64,000 nt of DNA, taken from Sphagnum compactum. Taxonomy: Eukaryota > Bryophyta > Sphagnopsida > Sphagnales. The notes under the pieces were generated by a model that saw only the letters and a program-made list of their open reading frames with translations, was not told the DNA's origin and searched no databases. Every line of letters starts with the position of its first letter. Positions within the stretch are counted from its first letter, which is position 1. The DNA lies in contig OZ234493.1 of the NCBI GenBank assembly GCA_965153455.1, positions 20,202,213 to 20,266,212 of the forward strand, read 5' to 3'. Both the position numbers and the translations under genes were made by a program. This document shows positions 56,731 through 64,000 of this stretch, piece by piece.

Positions 56731-59700
56731 AAACTCCCCAGGAGTTAGAAAACAAGAACATCTAGTCATAGTAGGAGCCGTGCGACTGGATCTCACCCAA
56801 CACCACCTTTGCAAAGGCTCCTGTTCCGCTGTTGGTCCCAGTCCCAGTTTCACTCAGTATGTGGACATCATTCGTATTCCAGAAGACATACCACAAGTGT
56901 CAGCTTTGGTGGACTCCGGCGCCACCTCTTCTTTCATCGACCAAACATTTGTCGTCCAACACAACATCCTTGTGGTCAAGAAGTCAACCCCTGTAGAGGT
57001 TATTAATGGGAGAACCATTGCTTCTGGTGCAATCACACACGAGACAACCCCTCTAGAACTCTGTATCGGCAAGCACACGGAGAAGATTGTTCTCAACATC
57101 ATTTCCACCCCTCACCATCCCATCATCCTTGGTCTGCCTTGGCTAATAGCACACAACCCTATCATTGATTGGCGATCTAGAACCCTCACCTTCAGCGCAC
57201 AACGGTGCACCTCTCAAGAACCCCACGCTCAGAAAAACACTTTGTCCAGTCCTGCCAAGAACTCTGTGGTCGAGAACCCAAAGAGGGTCGGAACCAATTC
57301 CAGTTTTATCAAGTCTGTTATGTCAAGTTCTGCAGTCAAGAACCCCCGGTTGGTCAGAACTAAACCTTGTCCTGTCAAGAATCTTGTCAAGAATCCTGCC
57401 CAGAAAACCAACCCTGTCCAGATCTTCGTTGATAGAGCTGTCCCTTTCTATCGGGCTGCTAAGAATCTTCAAGTCTTCGCCATCCATGTCAACCCAGCCA
57501 ACACCACAAACCCCCAATCAGAACCAACACCTATCAAACTTCCCGAGAAGTACAAGGACTTTGTTGATGTTTTTGAAAAGATTAATGCTGATCAGCTCCC
57601 CGCCCATAGTCCATATGACTGCCCGATTGATCTAGAAAAAGGACACTCACCACCCTTTGGTCCTATCTATGGCCTATCGGAACCGGAACTCCAAGCCCTG
57701 CATGATTACCTTACTGAAAATCTTGCCAAGGGGTTCATTCAGCATTCCAAGTCTCCAGCCGGCGCCCCAATTTTGTTTGTCAAGAAGAAGGATGGCTCCC
57801 TTGGACTTTGTGTGGATTATCGTGGACTCAACAAGATAACCAAAAAGAATCGATATCCCTTGCCCTTGATTTCAGGTCTCCTAGATCGACTACGTACCGG
57901 GAAGATCTTCACCAAGCTTGACCTCCGTTGAGCCTACAACTTACTCAGGATTCGCCCCGGTGATGAATGGAAGACAGCTTTTCGCACACGCTACGGCCAC
58001 TTCGAATACACGGTCATGCCCTTAGGCCTCACCAATGCACCTGTAGTCTTTCAGCATCTGATGAATGATATCTTCCGGGATTACATGGACGAATTTGTCG
58101 TGGTCTATTTGGATGACATTTTAATCTTTTCCAAGGACCAGGAAACCCACAACAAACATGTACGATTGGTGCTTGCGACGCTCCGGGAGCATGGCTTATA
58201 CGCCAAGTTGGAAAAATGTGAATTCGACAAATCTTCAGTGGCGTTCCTCGGCTACGTGATCTCTCCAGATGACATTTTCATGGACAAGTCAAAGGTCGAG
58301 ACCATCCAGTGTTGGGCTACTCCATCCTCGGTCAAGGACGTTCAACGCTTCCTAGGGTTTGCCAACTTCTATCGTCGGTTTATGAAAGGCTATTCCAAGA
58401 TCACAACACCGTTAATAACCCTGACTTGCAAAGACAAGCCCTTCTCGTGGAATCCAACGGCCCAGGCTGCTTTTGATACTCTCAAGATGGCATTCACCTC
58501 TGCACCCATCCTGATACATCCCAATCCTGCCAAGCCATTCATTGTGGAAACGGACGCTTCAGATTTTGCCTTGGGAGCTATTCTATCTCAAATTGGAATA
58601 GATGGGTTGTTGCATCCAGTTGCTTTCTATTCACGGAAGTTAACCAGTGCCGAAATCAACTACTAGGTCTACGATAAGGAACTCCTGGCAATCATCACGG
58701 CATTCGAACAGTGGAGACCGTATCTTGCTGGAGCTCAACATCGAATCCAAGTTCTGACAGATCACAAGAATCTCCTTTATTTCACAACTACTCGGACCTT
58801 AAATCGTCGCCAGGCACGCTGTCTATCTTCTTAGCTGATTTCGACTTTGAGATTTAGTATCAACCCGGCACCCAGCAAGGGAAAGCTGACGCGCTATCTC
58901 GTCGTTCAGAATATGAACTTCGAGCGGGGGATGAGGCCTACGGCCAGCAGAACCAGACTTTACTCAACCCCAAGCAATTTCGAGTTGTAGCAACAATCAA
59001 CACCCTCCTAGACTCATACCTTGTCAGGGACATCAAGATGGCAACTGAGGAAGACACCTGGGCTACCAACATCAAGAAGGAACTCCACGAACGACCAAGG
59101 AATCCAAATCGTGATGACTTGGATCAGTTTGAGCAGCAAGACGGACTTCTCCTTCGAAATAACCTGATTTATGTACCCGAAGGACCTATACGCCTAAAAA
59201 TCCTAAGAAAATGCCACGTCAACACCCTGGCGGGTCATTTTGGAATGGCACGGACTCACGAACTAGTGTCAAGGACTTACTGGTGGCCCAAAATGAACAA
59301 GATGCTATGGGAGTATGTCAAGTCTTGTGATACATGTGCTCGATCCAAGGCTCCCAGGCATCGCCCGTTTGGACTCCTACAGCCTTTGTCGATTCCTAGC
59401 AGACCTTGGGGATCTATTGCAATGGACTTCATCACGGACCTCCCTACTGTCAGAACCAAGAATTCAATACTGGTTGTGGTCGATCGACTCACCAAAATGG
59501 CCCATTTCACCCCTTGTTCTAAGTTAATCACGGCAGAAGAGACAGCTCAGTTAATTCTGGACGGGATCGTCCGACTGCATGGACTCCCCGAGCAAATTGT
59601 GTCCGATAGAGGTCCTCAGTTTGCATCCAAGTTCTGGCATCGTCTATTCGAGCTTCTTGGAGTTGACATTCGGCTATCTTCAGCTTTCCACCCTGAGACA

Positions 59701-60498
59701 GATGGACAAACCGAACGGACAAACCAAACACTTGAGCAATACCTTCGCTACACTGTGAACTACCAACAGGACGACTGGCTGGACCTACTATCTCAAGTAG
59801 AGTTTGCTTATAATAACACAACACATGCATCGACCAGGATAAGTGCATTCTTTGCCAATTATGGTTTTCATCCCAGGTTTAGCCTTGAAATTCCTAGAGA
59901 CTCCGTAAACCCCTCGGCTGAAGAAAGGGCCACAAGGCTTGGACGAGTTCAACAGAACCTTATGGCAGAACTCAAGCTAACACAGGAGTGGCAAAAGAAG
60001 CAAGCAGACCGCCGACGCAAGGACCATCCAAACTTCAAGGTTGGAGACAAGGTCTGGCTTCTCAGAAAGAACATTACTACCACTCGCCCATGTGCCAAGT
60101 TGGATTACAAGCGCCTCGGACCTTTCAAAATCGCCAAATTGGTTGGTCTAGTGGCTTGCCAGTTGGAGCTTCCACCCTAGTTCAAAATCCACAATGTTTT
60201 CCATGTCTCCCTGCTTGAGCCCTATCATGAAAACCCGATCCCAGAACGTCATCAAGAACCCCCAGCTCCAGTTGAAATTGAAGGCCAAGAAGAGTTTGAA
60301 GTTCAAGAGGTCTTGGACTCCAAAAAGATTCGTGGAAAGCTCCTGTACCTTGTCTTTTGGCGAGGTTATCCTCCTTCTGAAGCTACTTGGGAGCCTGCTG
60401 GAAACCTAGTTCATGCCCAAGACTTAGTTAATCGGTTTCACCAACGATATCCTAACAAACCGGCTCCATCTGGAAGATGTTGCTTGAAGAGAGGATAA
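56711..60498 (+). pseudogene. Chromovirus pol (PR-RT-RH-IN-chromodomain)
   Basis: The frame runs from protease ([17 protein letters not shown] at 56912-56923; ILGLPWL) to reverse transcriptase ([33 protein letters not shown] at about 58100-58138), RNase H (PFIVETDASDFALGA), integrase (zinc-finger His/Cys at 59230-59350; MDFITDLP, SDRGPQF and HPETDGQTERTNQ for the DDE core) and a chromodomain at about 60292-60450 (LYLVFWRGYPPSEATWEP). It is broken by TGA 57929, TAG 58664, a one-base loss at about 58821, TAG 58855 and TAG 60178. The final TAA (60496-60498) overlaps the purine tract GAAGAGAGGATAA that abuts the 3' LTR. Confidence 0.93.
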
Positions 60499-60765
60499 TG
60501 TCATGGCCTAGGATATTTTGGGATACTTTTGGCAATGTCATGTCTTAGGATATTTTGGGATACTTTTGGCAATATCATGGCCTAGGATATTTTGGGATAT
60601 TTTTGGCAATATCATGGCCTAGGATATTTTGGGACTAGTATGGCCCAGGGTTATAAAAGGAGATAGTCTGGGGAACAACCCTTCAGCAGATCAACACCAG
60701 TTGATGGGTCAATAAAGCTTGTCTTGTATTGTAATTCTCCACTTGTTTGTAATCGGTCCATAACA
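60499..60765 (+). repeat. 3' LTR of the chromovirus
   Basis: TGTCATGGCC to CATAACA, 267 bp, with the same four 37-bp units, TATA box and polyadenylation-like AATAAA (in GGTCAATAAAGC) as the 5' copy. It differs from the 5' copy at five positions. Confidence 0.93.
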
Positions 60766-62688
60766 ATATTTTGCTGACTGGAACTCCGGCTCCAGAACAA
60801 ACCCAGCCGAATGCATATCTGAATGCAAGTATTCCCAGTGCTTGTGCCAAAGCCAGCTGATCTGCTCATACTTGACAGCAGAAAGCTTCACCCCCGGATG
60901 CTGCTCGCTTGTTCCCTCCTTGAACGCCCCTAGCTCCTCGCCAATCAAGAACATGGCATAGTAAACCTTTCCCACAACTGGAACACCCTTATCACACTGG
61001 CGCAAAAGGCAGACTATCGATTCTGAAACAGCCAACAACTCCTTCACACCCTTCCAGAACGCAGCGAAAGTCAGGATGTCGTGCACCTCCTCTCCCTCCA
61101 TCTCATGCGACGACTTCTGGTTCCACTCCCCCCAAGCGTCGCTGACCACAAGCTGCTGCAGTGATGCCTTCACCTCATGCATGCGCTGTAGCATGATGAA
61201 GTTGGTGGCAAATTTGGTTTCCCCTAGTTTCAAGAGCTCTAGCTTGGACAGGCTCCTAAAGAGAGCTAGACTCTTATGATGGTTTGTGATGAACTTCAGC
61301 GCTGTTCTTGCCTCGGCTATGACGGAGGACACCCAATCTAGCTTGCCCATGTCCTCGAGCAACAAATCTAGGCAGTGCGGGGTGCAAGGAGTAAATGTGA
61401 TATGGGGAAAGCGGGCTTCTAGCTTGTGACCTGCAGCCTTGCAAACTGCTGCATTGTCCATGCACACCTGGACCACAATCTCTGCCCCCGCATCCTCGAT
61501 TGCCTTGCCAACAACCTGCGCAATGAAGTCTGCATCCTTGGTATCCCCACTTGTGTCTACACTCTCAAGAAACTTCTCGCCCTTGGGTGTGACCATCAGA
61601 AGATTGAGAAGAGGCCTATTCCGAGTGTCTGACCACCCATTGCTGGTTATGGTTGCCTTGCTGCTCTGCGCTGACGCCATAAATGACTTGAGGTCTGCTG
61701 CCACTGATACCTTTTCCTTGTCTAGCAGGGTGGTACGAAGAGATACAAGACTTGGCAACTTGTAGTTCTCGCCAAAATCAGCGGTAGCTTCAAAGGCTGC
61801 CTTGAAATGAGGGTTATTGATCAGGCGAAAAGAAAGACCATTGCCATAAAAGGCACGACCCCACAGAGCATCTACTTTAGACTTATCTTGCTTTCCAAAG
61901 GCAACTTTGAGAGTGCTCTGCTTTTTGGTGGGGCCTTGCGGGAGAGCAGCTGCAGCCTCATCCAGATCTTGCACCTTCCGTTTTTGCGTTTCTTGTTCTC
62001 TTTTCGCCTGATCAATATCCTGAAGCTGCTTTTTGAGGGCTTGGGGGCATTTGGTGCACTTCTTGACTCCACAAGCCACCTGACCCAAGAAGTGGCCCCG
62101 GATTCTTGTGGCACCCCCCCAAAACACGAGCTCACAGTGCCCACACTTGACTTGAAAGTTCCCCCCCGCTTTCTCAGGTTCCTGGAGGATGGTGACCTCG
62201 GTCCACTCGGGTCCTTTCTCCTTCCCCATTCCAAAGGTCGCCTTGCTCGATTGTAGCATGAAAGAAAGTTGAAGTTATTACTTAGTATCAGATCCAGACT
62301 TGCAAGTTGCAACAGTCTGATTCCGAATGCTGTCAGTGTCATGGCTGAGCCATCCGAGTCATGGCCAATCAAAAGATTTATCCGCGAAACCTTTTGATCC
62401 TAGACCGTCCATATTTGGCGCGGTTCCGAAATGAGCACCGTGAATATCAGGCGTCGATAGGTGATCTTGTTGCTGCAGAAATCGTCGATTTTGACGGCGA
62501 AAATGTAACTAGGTTGTTAACTACTGTAGAGTCTAGCAGACTGCAGTTTTTGCGGCCCGGTAATGGTTCTTTGCATAACCTTTACCACTCTGCGTATTTT
62601 GGGCCGTATTTTTAAAAAAGCCCAAAAAAACGTATAATACACGTATGTTTGAATCGAATTGAGCGTATGTCACTACTATGAAAAAAAC

Positions 62689-63290
62689 CTTGGAGTGCTT
62701 TACATATAAGAGAGGGCCTGCTCCCAAGGGCCTCCCCTAATTTGAGTGTTGTAACCTCCAGGGTGATAGCTGTGGGTGTAGGCCCCAAAAATTAGGAGAG
62801 GCCTGCAGGAGCACACCTGCCCCGCCAAAAAGAATGAATGGCGAAAGCTCTGCATGTGATGAGTGGGGGGGGGGGGGGAGGTGCTCAGCACTCTGTCCCA
62901 AGGGGATACACAGCAGTTTTCCGGGCAGGGCAGCAGGAAATCAGCCTCATTATCACCCAGCCAGGTAGTTGACAGTCTGTGCTCCCACCGGACCGTGTGG
63001 TTCGTAGTGAGGCTGCCCTGCCCGATGAACTGCCCAAGGGGAGGTTCACATACAAAGAAGAAAACCTGGACCCGCGTTACAGAATTTATGGAATTCCTTA
63101 GGGCCACAAAAACACTAGATACCTATACAACAAGGAATTTTGGATACAAGGAATCCAGGCAAAGTCCCTTTTTTGAAACAGGCAAAGTGGTGGATCTCCA
63201 CGTTTCAAAAAAGGCGAATTTGACGGAGGGCTGGCAGCCCTCCATTTTGAAACACTGCACTTTACGTCAATATTGAGTGCCACGTCCCTT
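62689..63290. repeat. Hairpin-rich non-coding region, right part
   Basis: Continues the region left of the hAT element. A GTGCTTTA box is at 62695, and arms pair at 62731-62743/62789-62801, 62922-62934/63012-63024 (13-bp perfect), 63168-63179/63202-63213 (12-bp perfect) and 63225-63233/63235-63243 (perfect palindrome with one-base loop). The stretch 62715-62743 is an inverted near-copy of 53572-53602 on the other side of the hAT insertion, which ties the two halves together. A 14-base poly-G run lies at 62865-62878. Confidence 0.7.
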
Positions 63291-64000
63291 ACAAAAATTC
63301 GCTTTTGTTGTTGAATTGAGTTGCTTTTTTCCTGTTGCTTTTGGGTACGTTCTCTGCATTATATATCCACCAATCAGCATTGAGTTCTTTGCATTCCATT
63401 TGTCATCATTTGAAGAAGGAAGCGTTTGGACGCCATCCGATGGCCCCAGATTGGGCCACGTATTTCAAAGCGACGGTGATGTATGCTAGATTCTCTTAAA
63501 GGGCTCAAGCCTTTCCACGCTTCTCCTAATCATCCCCACCAGTCACGACTAACCCATCCACTCAAAGGGGTGGTCCAGAAATGTGAACTTTTACCCTTTA
63601 ACCTCTAGAGGGTCTGGCCACTGGGAGTCCACTATTTATTCTCTTTAGTATTGGGTAACAACCAATGGGGTTCATTGCTTGCTTGTGGATCCAACCATCT
63701 AAATCCTCATTGTTTTTCAACCTCCAACAACTCTTGTCAAAGGCCCCCAAATTGTCACTCACAAGAGATTCAAGCCCTTCACCATGACCCCTTCTTAGGG
63801 TCAAATTGCTCAAGATTTCCACTGCATCTGACCCACACATCAAACATTGTGAGGTCTAGCAAATGGTTTACAAAGTTCTGAACGATGTGGCAAAACCTCT
63901 CCCAAATGACCATTGCCTGATCGAGAATGATCCAGAAGAAGAATTCGGTCACTGACCAGCAATCGTCGATGGGCGATTCCACCCTACCTAGGGATCCGAT
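63291..64000. other. Window end, possible unrecognised coding remnant on the minus strand
   Basis: Two minus-strand frames (63982-63779, then 63843-63598 in another frame) have a protein-like composition (for example ILDQAMVIWERFCHIVQNFV, later LGAFDKSCWRLKNN). They overlap and could be one broken or spliced coding region that runs off the window end. I do not recognise the product. Confidence 0.3.

Larger units (their letters stand above)
54710..60765 (+). mobile_element. Ty3/gypsy chromovirus, full-length, 6056 bp
   Basis: LTRs of 267 bp (54710-54976 and 60499-60765) bound the element, flanked by a perfect 5-bp duplication ATATT (54705-54709 and 60766-60770). The order is LTR, primer site, leader with 155-bp repeats, gag, protease, reverse transcriptase, RNase H, integrase, chromodomain, purine tract, LTR. 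The two LTRs differ at 5 positions, all transitions, so insertion is fairly recent. The sushi/PEG10-like gag together with a chromodomain suggests the Tcn1-like chromoviruses known from fungi and non-seed plants; this placement is an inference. Confidence 0.93.
54258..62259 (-). pseudogene. hAT transposase (BED finger, DUF659, hAT C-terminal), interrupted
   Basis: The first part, 62259-60766, gives 498 residues: a BED-type zinc finger (CGHCELVFWGG, then GHFLG), the DUF659 region (TSNGWSDTRNRPLLNL, then VCMDNAAVCKAAG and TPCTPHCLDLLL) and the helical region. The Ty3 insertion interrupts it. Removing the insert and one copy of its target duplication restores the frame exactly, and the rest follows at 54704-54258 (NAKVMQGFLNILEKF, then the hAT dimerisation signature CERNWNTYDFIHSKKRNRL). 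The joined frame would be 646 residues with one in-frame TAG at 54507-54509, so the gene is dead twice over. The aspartates in GWSD and CMDN and the glutamate in CERNW are the likely catalytic residues, by comparison with the family. Confidence 0.9.
53736..62680 (-). mobile_element. hAT DNA transposon split by a Ty3 chromovirus
   Basis: The 17-bp ends CATAGTAGTGACATACG (53736-53752) and its reverse complement (62664-62680) are perfect inverted repeats. The flanks carry the same 8-mer, aaaaaaac, at 53728-53735 and 62681-62688, the length expected for hAT; its low complexity weakens it slightly. Without the nested retrotransposon the element is about 2.9 kb, a normal autonomous hAT size, with a transposase gene on the minus strand and 84-bp repeats near one end. 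Confidence 0.85.

Noticed and set aside
61807-62256. A 149-residue plus-strand open frame
   Set aside because: It is the antisense shadow of the hAT transposase, which has clear domains.

Overview
The window is nuclear DNA of a green plant. It has GT-AG spliceosomal introns, a chloroplast Lhc-like stress protein, a PHR2-type blue-light photoreceptor, a plant-type proline dehydrogenase and dense LTR retrotransposons. A gene matching TEDC1, the partner of delta/epsilon tubulin needed for triplet centrioles, points to a lineage that still makes flagellated sperm (fern, lycophyte, bryophyte, or a cycad/Ginkgo relative). I infer a non-seed plant, perhaps a fern given the long AT-rich intergenic stretches, but nothing here names the species.

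Layout. 1-3038: upstream DNA with a small hairpin MITE. 3039-6265 (+): four-exon selenoprotein H-like (Rdx) protein with an AT-hook. 6266-21538: AT-rich desert holding a 958-bp hAT-type non-autonomous element (16220-17177), a 119-bp tandem duplication, two poly-G tracts and an unrecognised coding remnant. 21539-24146 (-): four-exon proline dehydrogenase. 24659-35040: a transposon mosaic. It contains a decayed Ty3 pol with its 3' LTR (+), an 817-bp solo LTR nested in that pol with a perfect 5-bp target duplication, a frameshifted fragment of a TITAN-like/CENATAC zinc finger, and gag-protease and LTR pieces of a similar Ty3 element in the opposite orientation. 36015-38817 (+): TEDC1-like gene, 3' end uncertain. 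41346-44247 (-): six-exon PHR2. 44248-50899: intergenic DNA with a T-rich 878-bp tandem duplication. 50900-51784 (-): intronless SEP/LIL protein.

52640-63290 is a nested stack. A hairpin-rich non-coding region, about 1.7 kb once the insertion is removed, was entered by a hAT DNA transposon (53736-62680; 17-bp TIRs, 8-bp target duplication). The hAT transposase gene was later split by a 6056-bp Ty3 chromovirus (54710-60765; 267-bp LTRs, 5-bp target duplication). The chromovirus has a PEG10/sushi-like gag, a chromodomain, a leader made of four 155-bp repeats, and a primer site that pairs with the predicted 5' end of its own RNA rather than resembling a tRNA site. It carries several in-frame stops although its LTRs differ at only 5 of 267 positions.

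The cellular genes (redox, proline catabolism, centriole, light sensing, thylakoid stress) are each separately promoted and show no shared pathway. The most unusual material is the hairpin cluster, the self-priming chromovirus and the TEDC1 gene.
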